The position numbers were made by a program, and so were the translations under genes. A stretch of DNA of 37,566 nucleotides from positions 1 through 37,566 of the forward strand of contig NZ_OOGT01000011.1 in NCBI RefSeq assembly GCF_900323515.1, read 5' to 3'. This DNA is from Acinetobacter stercoris. Lineage in GTDB: Bacteria; Pseudomonadota; Gammaproteobacteria; Pseudomonadales; Moraxellaceae. Each line of letters starts with the position of its first letter. The stretch's first letter is position 1. The notes under the pieces were generated by a model that worked only from the letters and a program-made list of their open reading frames with translations, did not search any database and was not told the DNA's origin. Positions 25,309 through 34,141 of the stretch are shown piece by piece.

Positions 25309-26064
25309 TTAGTTACATTCATTAATCTTAAAAGTTATTTGATCACTTAGAGTAGATTTTTTATATATCCACAAAGTCTTATACGTACGTTTTACTCCTA
25401 CTTGACTTTGTTCAACTGCTGTAACAACTTTTTGATCAATTTCATTGATACCAGAACGTTTGGTCAGTTTAACATGCTTGATTTCACCGTTTTTATCCAC
25501 TTTAAATTTGAATTTGACAGTGCGGTCAGCATATTTAAGCTCATCCTTGTCGATGTTAAGTTCTGGTTGATTCACATATGTAAAAGGAACAGACTTGTCT
25601 GCATGTTGCTTTAGCCAGTTTTTAGAATCAAAGTGATAAGTACATTTGTTCTTCTGTGAAAGATCATCTTCTGCTTCGTCCACTTTTAGGGTAAATGTCT
25701 GATAGCCTATGGTAGATAGTGCAATGCCATTCTTTTTATAAGGTTTGATACGGGCGGCTAAAACTGCATCAACAAGTTTTTGATCTAGATTGCCAAGTCC
25801 GGTTGTCTCTTTTACTTCAGCCTTGGTGATTTTACCTTCTTCATTTGCATAGACGCGAATGATTGCAACACGGTCACGGTCTTGTAAATCAGCAATCTTA
25901 TAAACAGGGTGAGGATATTTTGTCCACTGTAAACGTGTTGTTAAATGTGCTGGTTCAGCAGATATTTTCTGGGTAGTGAGTTTTAATGGTTTATCATGAT
26001 TCGCTGCCAAAACTGCAGAAATTGGTAAGCTCACGAGTAGTGCAAGACAGATTGATTGTTTCAT
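25309..26064 (-). CDS. Periplasmic protein with two TonB C-terminal-like domains
   Basis: 251 residues. Signal peptide MKQSICLALLVSLPISAVLA (cleavage about 20/21), then two repeats of a TonB-C-like beta-alpha-beta unit at about 50-127 and 165-247. Each contains GKIxxAEV- or GEIxxVKL-like strands, followed by a helix with LDQKLVDAV (93-101) or IDQKVVTAV (209-217). Cys141 and Cys250 could form a disulfide. True TonB keeps an uncleaved N-terminal helix and a proline-rich spacer; both are missing here. This is therefore unlikely to transduce energy, and a soluble binding or scaffold role is my inference. Start ATG at 26064; the TTG four codons upstream is not needed. Stands alone between terminators. 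Confidence 0.8.
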   Translation of the reverse strand: MKQSICLALLVSLPISAVLAANHDKPLKLTTQKISAEPAHLTTRLQWTKYPHPVYKIADLQDRDRVAIIRVYANEEGKITKAEVKETTGLGNLDQKLVDAVLAARIKPYKKNGIALSTIGYQTFTLKVDEAEDDLSQKNKCTYHFDSKNWLKQHADKSVPFTYVNQPELNIDKDELKYADRTVKFKFKVDKNGEIKHVKLTKRSGINEIDQKVVTAVEQSQVGVKRTYKTLWIYKKSTLSDQITFKINECN

Positions 26065-26156
26065 AAGAATGTTCAAATCAGTATTTTGGATACTGACAAA
26101 ATAATTTGATGACTAAATTGTGTAATAGTATTTCTTGATTTAATGCTCACCGCAAT

Positions 26157-26180
26157 AAAAAAAGCACCGAAAGGTGCTTT
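26157..26180 (-). terminator. Intrinsic terminator of the MFS transporter gene
   Basis: AAAGCACC / GGTGCTTT with tetraloop GAAA (TTTC on the transcript), followed on the minus strand by a T7 run. Begins seven bases beyond the stop codon. Confidence 0.9.
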
Positions 26181-26186
26181 GTTTTG

Positions 26187-27446
26187 TTAATTTCGATCTT
26201 CGATACCTTTGGTAATGTCTACTTTAAACAGGTCAGAGGTTTTTACCCAGCTAAGTGTCACGACTGCTAAAGTCATACATCCACCAAAAACTGTTGCAGT
26301 AACAGTTCCTAGATACTTGGCAGCTAGCCCAGATTCAAATGCGCCAAGTTCATTACTACTTGAAACAAACATGCCATTTACTGCTGCAACACGTCCCCGC
26401 ATATTTTCAGGTGGGTACACTTGCAAAATTGTTTGACGAACGACAACAGAAATACTATCACAAGCACCCGTCATGGCTAATGCAAATAGGGACAGCCATA
26501 GATGATTTGAAAAGGCGAAAATAATGGTAAAGACACCAAATCCTGCGACTGCGATCAGCATATTTCGCCATGCATGATGTGTTGGTGGGAATTTTGTCAA
26601 TGCAATCATGGTGATGAGTGCACCGATAGAAGGGGCAGCACGTAAATATCCCAGTCCCTCTGGACCTACTTTCAGAATGTCTGCGGCAAAAATAGGTAAT
26701 AACGCAACAACTCCACCGAAAAGTACAGAAACCAGATCTAGTGAAATTGCCCAAAGAACAATTTTGGTCTTCCAGATAAAACGAAAACCTTCACTTAAAC
26801 TATCCCATAAATTATCATGCTCCATAGCTGGAAAGGTTCTCTTTTTTAACAGATTAATTAAAAGAAAACAGATAAATAAAAGTATGGCAACCGAGAGTAA
26901 ACTCGTTTCACGTCCAAGACCTGCTAGCATAAAACCACCGAGCATTGGACCAATGATGACACCACTTTGCCAACCAATGGTTGTCCATGTTGCCCCATTA
27001 GCATATAACGCTCTTGGGATGAGGAACGGTTTAAGTGATGTTGCTGATGGGTTATAAAAACCACGAATTGTACCAAGCCCAAAAATGACAGCGTAAATAC
27101 CCAAAGATAATGTGGTTATCGTAATTTGTTCATGATCATAGGCATGAAATAGCCACCATAAAACCAGTGGCAGGGGAAATGAGAAAAATAAGCAAATTTT
27201 CATAATGGCTTGCTTATTGAACTTATCTGCAAAATAGCCACCCCATAATGATAAGGCGATAAAAGGTATTGCTTCAGCAAGCCCGATTAGTCCAAGTGTC
27301 AGGGGATCTTTGGTTATTTGATATAAAGAAAAAGCGACGATGATTTCTTGTATAAGAATAGCGAGTGTTAGACAAAACTGATTGACAGTAATAATTGAAA
27401 AATCTCGATAACGTAGTGCTGCAAATGCATCCTGAGCAGGGTTCAT
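26187..27446 (-). CDS. MFS transporter, EntS-like
   Basis: 419 residues with about 12 membrane helices. The N-terminus MNPAQDAFAALRYRDFSIITVNQF is typical of the EntS/MdfA-like MFS_3 group. The loop 2-3 signature is GGYFADKFNKQ, and the mid-protein cytoplasmic loop is about FPAMEHDNLWDSLSEGFRFIWK. NMRGRVAAVNGMFVSSSNELGAFESGL in helix 10-11 is characteristic of this subfamily. E. coli EntS (416 residues) exports enterobactin, but no siderophore genes are nearby, so the substrate stays open and drug or metabolite efflux is equally possible. The ATG at 27446 has GGAT seven bases upstream; a TTG ten codons earlier is rejected. Confidence 0.88.
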   Translation of the reverse strand: MNPAQDAFAALRYRDFSIITVNQFCLTLAILIQEIIVAFSLYQITKDPLTLGLIGLAEAIPFIALSLWGGYFADKFNKQAIMKICLFFSFPLPLVLWWLFHAYDHEQITITTLSLGIYAVIFGLGTIRGFYNPSATSLKPFLIPRALYANGATWTTIGWQSGVIIGPMLGGFMLAGLGRETSLLSVAILLFICFLLINLLKKRTFPAMEHDNLWDSLSEGFRFIWKTKIVLWAISLDLVSVLFGGVVALLPIFAADILKVGPEGLGYLRAAPSIGALITMIALTKFPPTHHAWRNMLIAVAGFGVFTIIFAFSNHLWLSLFALAMTGACDSISVVVRQTILQVYPPENMRGRVAAVNGMFVSSSNELGAFESGLAAKYLGTVTATVFGGCMTLAVVTLSWVKTSDLFKVDITKGIEDRN

Positions 27447-27567
27447 TAATGATCCGGTTTTATCATGATGTGACAATTATAAAGATAAAACATGAACAGG
27501 TTCATAAATTCATTCATTATTATATATTGGAAAAAATGCTAAGAAATTATATGCACAGCTAGATAAT

Positions 27568-27595
27568 TTGCATGCTTTTGCTTTTGTTTTATACA
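27568..27595 (+). promoter_or_regulatory. Candidate promoter of rpmI-rplT
   Basis: TTGCAT, 16 bases, TATACA. Transcription would start near 27602, giving a leader of about 80 bases. A second option is TTGTTT with TAGAAT (27605-27610) at a short 15-base spacing. A local promoter is needed because infC ends in a terminator 5.6 kb upstream. Confidence 0.4.
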
Positions 27596-27622
27596 AAGAA
27601 GATGTAGAATACTGCCTTCCTT

Positions 27623-27665
27623 ACCTGCAGGTCGATTTGCAATGGTGCAAACGTGCCAAACAGGT
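27623..27665 (+). promoter_or_regulatory. Structured rpmI leader (possible L20 operator)
   Basis: Hairpin TTTGCA / TGCAAA with loop ATGG (27636-27641 with 27646-27651), enclosed by ACCTG and CAGGT (27623-27627 with 27661-27665) that can pair over it. The outer arm ends nine bases before the GAGG ribosome-binding site of rpmI. In E. coli, L20 represses rpmI through a structured leader that mimics 23S rRNA; whether this leader does so is inference. Confidence 0.35.
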
Positions 27666-27682
27666 GCTTAAAAGAGGTTGCT

Positions 27683-27877
27683 ATGGCTAAATTAAAAACT
27701 CGCCGTGGTGCAGCTAAACGCTTTAAAGCGACTGCTAACGGTTTCAAACGCAAGCAAGCGTTCAAACGCCACATCTTGACCAAAAAATCTGCTAAGCGTA
27801 TCCGTCAATTACGCGGTTGTGTAATGGTTCACGTAAGTGACGTTGCATCAGTTCGTCGTATGTGCCCATACATCTAA
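27683..27877 (+). CDS. rpmI: 50S ribosomal protein L35
   Basis: 64 residues, very basic: [19 protein letters not shown] at the N-terminus and [17 protein letters not shown] in the middle are classic bL35, and length is standard. ATG at 27683 with GAGG five bases upstream; an upstream GTG at 27653 only adds leader codons. Twelve bases before rplT. Codon use is that of a highly expressed gene. In most gammaproteobacteria rpmI follows infC directly; here 5.7 kb intervene. Confidence 0.97.
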
Positions 27878-27888
27878 GGAGATTATAA

Positions 27889-28248
27889 ATGGCTCGTGTA
27901 AAACGTGGTGTACAGGCTCATCGCCGTCACAAAAAAATCCTTGCTCGCGCTAAAGGTTACTATGGTGCTCGTTCACGTGTTTACCGCGTAGCGTTCCAGG
28001 CTGTAATCAAAGCTGGTCAATATGCTTATCGTGACCGCCGTCAAAAGAAACGTCAATTCCGTGCTTTATGGATTGCGCGTATCAATGCTGGTGCTCGTCA
28101 AAACGGTTTGTCTTATAGCCGCATGATTGATGGCTTGAAAAAAGCTCAAGTGATCATCGACCGTCGCGTATTAGCTGACATCGCTATGCATGATGCAGTT
28201 GCTTTCGCTGCTTTAGCTGAAAAAGCTAAAGGTGCTTTAGCTGCATAA
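27889..28248 (+). CDS. rplT: 50S ribosomal protein L20
   Basis: 119 residues, the usual bL20 length. N-terminal [22 protein letters not shown] is the long RNA-binding extension needed for early 50S assembly; [25 protein letters not shown] is the globular part that in E. coli also binds the rpmI leader. AAGGAG six bases before ATG, and strong codon bias. Forms an operon with rpmI and is closed by a strong terminator, so pheS downstream is uncoupled. Confidence 0.97.
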   Translation: MARVKRGVQAHRRHKKILARAKGYYGARSRVYRVAFQAVIKAGQYAYRDRRQKKRQFRALWIARINAGARQNGLSYSRMIDGLKKAQVIIDRRVLADIAMHDAVAFAALAEKAKGALAA

Positions 28249-28260
28249 GCTTAGAGATTT

Positions 28261-28289
28261 TAAAAAACCGCCATTTGGCGGTTTTTTTA
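28261..28289 (+). terminator. Strong intrinsic terminator after rplT
   Basis: A6CCGCC / GGCGGT6 stem (28262-28272 with 28277-28287), loop ATTT, T7 run. It also faces the minus-strand gene ending at 28302 and can serve both. Confidence 0.93.
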
Positions 28290-28301
28290 TACCTATAATT
28301 T

Positions 28302-29438
28302 TTATTTTTTTGACCAGATATATAAAAAGCTAACCACTACAATTGTGATTACAGTAAATCTGGCAAATTCAAAATGAGACATTAACCAGAATAAACCATA
28401 AAGTATTCCAAATCCAATAGCTATGAAGATTAGTAAGTAAATTGTCGATGCTAAGGTTGTGATAGGTTTTTCGTTTGTATATTCGCAACTTACAGTATTG
28501 TTATCTGGTTCAGTTGCAGTGTCTGGAATATTCGTTGAGCTATACGGGACTAATTTGAAATCCTGATCGATATAAGCATTTTTATAATCATTTGCAGTAT
28601 GAGAAAGCAGATTTATAAAAGCATAGTTTAGGTTTTCTTGATAAATACAAATTTGTGAAAAATTTTGATCGATAAAATCAGAATGAGATGATCTAGAATC
28701 ACGGGATAATTCTTTTTCGGTTTCGATTTGATTCTGCAAATCTTCTAGCTGCTTTACCCATGAAAATGCAAGATTAGGTTGGGATTTGTTTTCCTGGAGA
28801 AATGGATAAAGAGTTGCTTCATCCTCTAAGAATAGATTATTAATAAGTTTTAAATTTTGATTTTGTGTGAAATTAAATTTGTTATCTAAAAACTCAGTCT
28901 TAAAGTATTCATGATGTGTTTTCCAATTCTGATGCTTGGTAAATTCATTGATGGTTTGTAATTGTTTTGGGTCTAATCTGATGAGTGTAAATAATAAATA
29001 TTCATTAAATATTTGAGATGAGGTGAATCCGCTAAATTCACGAGGATCGGAGGAGTTTATGAATTCTTTGACTTTTTCTCTTTCAATTTTTACTAAGGCA
29101 AAACTTTGAGTTCTTCCTAAAAATACAGCGAGTGGGTAGTTACTCATATCAAAAATATATTGTTTAAAATGAGTCGTGAAATTAGGATAGATTAACTGAA
29201 ATGGGACAAGTCGACATCGTTGAATACATTGCTCATTCATATCGACAATAAAATGATCGATTGAATCGTAAATTAATTCATTTGTTTCGAAGTCACGTAC
29301 CATGAATAATTGATTTGTAATTGCGCACCATTCATGCTGGATTTGGTAATATGCGATTTCATTATCAAAAAAACGTTGTGCATTGTGTTGTAAGCCCAAT
29401 ATAAATTGCCAATAATTATTCATCATATTATTTTGCAT
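28302..29438 (-). CDS. Hypothetical protein with C-terminal membrane hairpin
   Basis: 378 residues; not recognised. Residues 1-325 are soluble, rich in Asn, Gln, Phe and Tyr, and probably cytosolic since there is no signal peptide. Two hydrophobic helices follow at about 330-353 and 358-375, and the protein ends in SKK. A short Asp/Ser/Thr-rich linker precedes them. Base composition is clearly more AT-rich than rplT or pheS around it, in keeping with accessory DNA. Start ATG at 29438; a second ATG pair three codons later is possible, as AAAGG lies rather far upstream. It faces rplT convergently and is divergent from the ParB-like gene. Likely a peripheral inner-membrane protein facing the cytosol. 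Confidence 0.7.
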   Translation of the reverse strand: MQNNMMNNYWQFILGLQHNAQRFFDNEIAYYQIQHEWCAITNQLFMVRDFETNELIYDSIDHFIVDMNEQCIQRCRLVPFQLIYPNFTTHFKQYIFDMSNYPLAVFLGRTQSFALVKIEREKVKEFINSSDPREFSGFTSSQIFNEYLLFTLIRLDPKQLQTINEFTKHQNWKTHHEYFKTEFLDNKFNFTQNQNLKLINNLFLEDEATLYPFLQENKSQPNLAFSWVKQLEDLQNQIETEKELSRDSRSSHSDFIDQNFSQICIYQENLNYAFINLLSHTANDYKNAYIDQDFKLVPYSSTNIPDTATEPDNNTVSCEYTNEKPITTLASTIYLLIFIAIGFGILYGLFWLMSHFEFARFTVITIVVVSFLYIWSKK

Positions 29439-29498
29439 TGTTAGTTCTAACCTTTACTGCATAATAACGTGTAATGAAGCTTAAGATAAGCAGGGCTT

Positions 29499-29873
29499 AT
29501 GCGTAAACAATATCACTTTCGTAAAGTTAACGATGACATTTATATTTGGGATGTGCATCATCTGATTAAGTTAAGCCAAAATTTTCAAACAAAACAAGTA
29601 AAACTTTATCAAATTAAAGAGTTAGATGAAGCTTATTGGTTTGATGATGTTCATCCGACTACACGACAAATTATTGAACATATCAAATTGATTCAAGATG
29701 CTGATTTATCTTATCCGATTATTTTAAGTGCTGATGGTCGGGTGATGGATGGGATGCATCGGGTTGCCAAAGCTGTACTTTTGTCATTAGAACACATTGG
29801 AGCTGTGCAATTTAAAGAAACACCTCCTCCAGATTTTATAAATGTTGATGAAAATGAGCTGGATTATGATTAA
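29499..29873 (+). CDS. Small ParB/sulfiredoxin-fold protein
   Basis: 124 residues. The C-terminal half holds the ParB-N-like core: HPTTRQIIEHIKLI, then YPIILSADGRVMDGMHRVAKAVL, where the DGxHR box corresponds to the nucleotide-binding loop of ParB/Srx folds. The helix-turn-helix and dimer domains of real ParB proteins are missing, so a chromosome-partition role is unlikely. Many stand-alone proteins of this fold bind or hydrolyse nucleotides. ATG at 29499 with AGGG five bases upstream. Divergent from the membrane-hairpin gene, 60 bases apart, so a shared regulatory region is possible. Confidence 0.75.
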   Translation: MRKQYHFRKVNDDIYIWDVHHLIKLSQNFQTKQVKLYQIKELDEAYWFDDVHPTTRQIIEHIKLIQDADLSYPIILSADGRVMDGMHRVAKAVLLSLEHIGAVQFKETPPPDFINVDENELDYD

Positions 29874-29969
29874 AAATAAAGTGTGATTTATTACACAATT
29901 TCTACATGAAAAATATGTGCGAATTTTAAACTTTCTTTTACATTATAAAGATAATAAAAGGAGGCACCC

Positions 29970-30167
29970 ATGCTTGTAGAAATCAAAGGTCTTGAACAAG
30001 GTACAATAGACGTAAAATTAGATATTATTCCTCGAGAAGGTGAACATCTAAAAATCATGTATGGCGCTGATGCTGAAGTTGAAGGTGTGGTTGCATCAGT
30101 GAATCATTATATAAACCAACATGCAGATGAACATAAAATATTCATCACTATAAAACCAGGTAATTGA
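29970..30167 (+). CDS. Small hypothetical protein
   Basis: 65 residues, acidic, no signal peptide; family not recognised. It reads as an all-beta mini-domain: MLVEIKGLEQGTIDVKLDI, a GEHLKIMYGADAEVEGVVASV segment, and HKIFITIKPGN at the end. A very good ribosome-binding site (AAGGAGG) precedes the ATG, and a terminator follows, so it is probably expressed as its own unit. A TATAAAGATAAT stretch (29944-29955) just upstream could supply the -10. Confidence 0.7.
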   Translation: MLVEIKGLEQGTIDVKLDIIPREGEHLKIMYGADAEVEGVVASVNHYINQHADEHKIFITIKPGN

Positions 30168-30191
30168 TTCGCTTTAGAATGAATATCGATT

Positions 30192-30218
30192 AAAGTAGCT
30201 AAAATAGCTACTTTTTTT
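30192..30218 (+). terminator. Intrinsic terminator
   Basis: AAAGTAGCTA / TAGCTACTTT with a 3-base loop and T7 run, 25 bases after the small hypothetical gene and 14 bases before the next start codon. Confidence 0.85.
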
Positions 30219-30231
30219 ATGGGAGCAGAGG

Positions 30232-30762
30232 ATGAGAAGAATGAATGTCGTTGGGACTTCTGCTTCAGGTAAAACAACATTTTCCAGAGTGTTGGCAAAA
30301 AAGCTTGGATTGAATTATATCGAACTAGATGACCTGTTCTGGCTGGATGACTGGAAAGAAACGCCAGATACAGAATTCTTTAAAAAAATACAGGTCGAAA
30401 TTGAGAATTCATCGAATGGCTATGTAATTGATGGAAATTATACACGTACAACATACATGACCTGGAAAGAAATTGATGCCGTGATTTGGCTTGATTTACC
30501 ATTTTCGATCAATTTACTACAATCCATAAAGCGATCTGTAGTACGTGCATTATCAAAAAAAAAGATTTGGGAAAATTCAAATAATACTGAAAATTTGTCT
30601 CGGATATTTAGTCAAAAATCTATTATTTGGTGGATGATTAAAACACATCGTAAAAATCGGAAAAAATATTTAGCTAGGATGAAAGATCCTCAATATTCAC
30701 ATATTACATTTATTCGTTTATCTTCAAGACAACAGATACAACAATTCTTGGACCGGATTTAG
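30232..30762 (+). CDS. P-loop kinase-like ATPase (adenylate-kinase/FlaR-like)
   Basis: 176 residues. Walker A GTSASGKTT (8-16) in MNVVGTSASGKTTFSRVLAKKLG. The next conserved pieces are YIELDDLFW (acidic residues typical of FlaR/adenylate-kinase-like proteins), a Walker-B-like VIDGNYT, AVIWLDLPF, and lid-type basic residues (HRKNRKKYLARM). Such proteins are annotated as adenylate kinase or DNA topology modulation protein; the true substrate is not established. ATG at 30232 with GGAG six bases upstream. It begins a run of three plus-strand genes separated by 25 and 12 bases, probably one transcript with the GNAT and NADAR genes. Confidence 0.82.
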   Translation: MRRMNVVGTSASGKTTFSRVLAKKLGLNYIELDDLFWLDDWKETPDTEFFKKIQVEIENSSNGYVIDGNYTRTTYMTWKEIDAVIWLDLPFSINLLQSIKRSVVRALSKKKIWENSNNTENLSRIFSQKSIIWWMIKTHRKNRKKYLARMKDPQYSHITFIRLSSRQQIQQFLDRI

Positions 30763-30787
30763 AGAAGCAGAATATTTGAGGATGCAT

Positions 30788-31276
30788 ATGATCAGGCTGG
30801 CTAATGTAGAAGATGCTAAACATATCGCTCAAGTTCATGTGCAAAGCTGGCAGGAAACTTATCAGGGAATGGTTGATCAGGCGATTATTGATTCCAAAAC
30901 GCTAGAAAAGCGGACCACTATGTGGAAAATGGTTTTAGCGGATTCCCAGCAACGGGTTTGGGTCTATGAAGAAAATGACAACATTTTAGGATTTTCGGAT
31001 GTTTGTTTTTCGCCAAGCAAGCGAGATGCTGAACTAAAAGCAATTTATATTTTAAAAGAAGCGCAAGGGAAAGGTGTAGGCAGTCATTTTCTTAATGAAT
31101 TATTTAAAATTTTAAAGCAGCAGAAATACCAATCTTTGTCTGTTTATGTTTTTCAAAAAAATCCAAGTCGATATTTTTATGAGAAATTCGGTGCTAAATT
31201 AGTGGGAGAAGCAGATGCTTCTGATTATGGAAAGGGTTTGAAAGAATTGCACTATATATGGAATTTAAATGTTTAG
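30788..31276 (+). CDS. GNAT family N-acetyltransferase
   Basis: 162 residues. N-terminal MIRLANVEDAKHIAQVHVQSWQETYQGMV is typical of the GNAT group with a WxxTY motif. The acetyl-CoA loop is EAQGKGVGSHFL (Q/RxxGxG), preceded by LKAIYILKE, and the last conserved block is RYFYEKFGAKLVGE. I place the start at the ATG at 30788 because GAGG sits exactly six bases upstream; the ATG at 30782 touches that site and the TTG at 30776 is unnecessary. Substrate unknown. Middle gene of the P-loop/GNAT/NADAR run. Confidence 0.85.
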   Translation: MIRLANVEDAKHIAQVHVQSWQETYQGMVDQAIIDSKTLEKRTTMWKMVLADSQQRVWVYEENDNILGFSDVCFSPSKRDAELKAIYILKEAQGKGVGSHFLNELFKILKQQKYQSLSVYVFQKNPSRYFYEKFGAKLVGEADASDYGKGLKELHYIWNLNV

Positions 31277-31288
31277 AGGTGGGTGATC

Positions 31289-31843
31289 ATGTCGGATTTA
31301 AAGTATTTAGAGAATTTACAAGAATTGGTCAAGCATGGGCAACACTTTGACTATCTCGGTTTTTGGGGGCATACATCGAAACAAAAGGGAGTAGTGGATA
31401 AAAGTTGTTTTAGCCAATGGTATCCGGCAGTGTTTAATGTTGATGGTACAGAGTATAAAACTGCTGAACACTATATGATGGCTCAAAAAGCCAAGCTTTT
31501 TCAGGATGGTGAAATTTTCCAGAAAATACTTCAAACCGAGACACCAGATCAAGCGAAAGCTTTGGGGCGGAAAGTTCAAAATTATGATGAAGAATTATGG
31601 AAAGCCAAGCGTTTTGATATTGTCGTTCAAGGTAATTTGGCTAAATTTTCACAGCATAAAGACTTAAAAGACTTTCTTTTGAGTACAAAGAATAAGGTTC
31701 TGGTAGAGGCATCGCCTGTAGATAGGGTATGGGGAATAGGTTTGCCTGCTGATCATGCTGATGCAATGAACCCGGAGGTATGGCAAGGATTGAACTTGCT
31801 TGGTTTTGCTTTGATGGAAGTACGTAAGCAACTCGCGCAATAA
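31289..31843 (+). CDS. NADAR (YbiA-like) family protein
   Basis: 184 residues. NADAR landmarks: FSQWYPAVFNVDGTEYKTAEHYMMAQKA (YbiA-type entry motif), ALGRKVQNYDEELWKAKR, LLSTKNKVLVEASPVDRVWGIGL with the conserved D-x-x-WG-x-G, and NLLGFALMEVR. Members cleave N-glycosidic bonds: plant and bacterial YbiA act on riboflavin-pathway intermediates, and some NADAR proteins remove ADP-ribose from guanine. Which applies here cannot be read, and no DarT-like toxin was recognised nearby. ATG at 31289 with GAGG nine bases upstream; the GTG at 31283 is too close to that site. Only 12 bases after the GNAT gene. Confidence 0.85.
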   Translation: MSDLKYLENLQELVKHGQHFDYLGFWGHTSKQKGVVDKSCFSQWYPAVFNVDGTEYKTAEHYMMAQKAKLFQDGEIFQKILQTETPDQAKALGRKVQNYDEELWKAKRFDIVVQGNLAKFSQHKDLKDFLLSTKNKVLVEASPVDRVWGIGLPADHADAMNPEVWQGLNLLGFALMEVRKQLAQ

Positions 31844-31863
31844 AAAGTCACTTACGTCCCTGT

Positions 31864-32907
31864 TTAAAGTCCAAAATAATAAGCAGCCAGACAGATCAGA
31901 ATAGTAATGACAATCAAAGCGAATACACCTGTTTTTCCAGATTTTGGGTGCTGCTGCTGAGGTGAGGGGTGTCTGCGGGCTGCTGACAAAATTTTAGTAT
32001 TTGATGACCCTTCATCAAATGGTGAGGGTGTTTCAATTTTTGTTAAGCGAGCTGATTTATAATGATTCGCAACTTTTATTACAAATTTTCCTTGTAAATC
32101 ATCTAGCTTATGTGAGAAATGTCTTAGATTGAGTTGCTCATCCGGAGACATGATTTCTCCATTTTCATGGTAGGGATGTTGTATTTTATCCTGAATAAAG
32201 TTTGTAAGGGCATCCATTCGAACAAGCGTATCATTGGCATAATCGGCTGGATAATCATCAGGCAAAAGTGGTAAAAATTTTCCTTTTTGCAGAATTGTGC
32301 CGCCCTCATTTTGCTGTTGTTTCATTCCATAATAAGGTAGTCCGCGATTGGATGGGGCGATAAAACCTTGAGCATATTTGCTTTCAAAAAGCTCATTTTC
32401 TGTATAGCTTTGTATGTCATCCCAATTTGGCTGAACTAGATCATTTTCAATACGCTTGGAGAGTTTGCTATTGAGTTCAAAACGCCAGAAAGTTTCCGTA
32501 CGTACATCGGAGCGCTGTTCTATTGGTAATTCATAATCTTGATCGGCGTTATACCATTCAGCCAGTTCTTTCCCTAAAATCCATGCTGTCTTTTTGTGTT
32601 TTTCATGACTAACGATAAAGTGAGGGAAGGCCAAAAGTTCAACGTTAGGATTGGGATTTTGTTCATCATTTAATATGCCAGCGCTATGCAGGCTAAGGCG
32701 ATAAACCCCCTGTTTTTTTAAACCTTCGAGCCAGATTTGGAAATGTTGTGCCAATAAATGTTGTGTTAATAGGTCACGAAAACTAAACAGATGTTGATTA
32801 AAAATAGAATGCTGAACCCAAAAGGCAAAGCTATAGTCTTGAGTTAGATACTCATTACCATAGGTGACTAGAGTAAGCTGTTGTTTCCAAATTTGATCGA
32901 GTGCCAT
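31864..32907 (-). CDS. Hypothetical tail-anchored membrane protein
   Basis: 347 residues; not recognised. Residues 1-290 are soluble with many Trp, Tyr, Gln and Asp residues. Recognisable pieces are KKTAWILGKELAEWYNADQDYELP, a glycine-poor middle, and NRGLPYYGMKQQQNEGGTIL. A basic, proline/serine-rich linker (ARRHPSPQQQHPKSGK) leads to one C-terminal transmembrane helix, about 327-346, with no residues after it (ends YYFGL). That is a tail-anchor layout, so the large N-terminal part should face the cytosol. ATG at 32907 without a good Shine-Dalgarno site. It converges on the NADAR gene with 20 bases between stops and no clear terminator. Together with the gene at 28302-29438 it frames this accessory block. 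Confidence 0.72.
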   Translation of the reverse strand: MALDQIWKQQLTLVTYGNEYLTQDYSFAFWVQHSIFNQHLFSFRDLLTQHLLAQHFQIWLEGLKKQGVYRLSLHSAGILNDEQNPNPNVELLAFPHFIVSHEKHKKTAWILGKELAEWYNADQDYELPIEQRSDVRTETFWRFELNSKLSKRIENDLVQPNWDDIQSYTENELFESKYAQGFIAPSNRGLPYYGMKQQQNEGGTILQKGKFLPLLPDDYPADYANDTLVRMDALTNFIQDKIQHPYHENGEIMSPDEQLNLRHFSHKLDDLQGKFVIKVANHYKSARLTKIETPSPFDEGSSNTKILSAARRHPSPQQQHPKSGKTGVFALIVITILICLAAYYFGL

Positions 32908-33075
32908 GTTGTAATAGATCTCAGAGACAATCCATGCATTTTAATCTAGTGAAAAATAAAGTGTTAGTCCTTGTTACATTTCATAAATGGGTTATTTTTA
33001 TGATTATTTCCAGATTAAATCACTTATTTAAATTTCCTGCTTAGATGCTTCATCCAACTGCATAAAAACTGTTAA

Positions 33076-34104
<1,029 letters not shown>

Positions 34105-34141
34105 AGTTTAAATAAATATTTTGAAATTTAAGGTTTATTAA

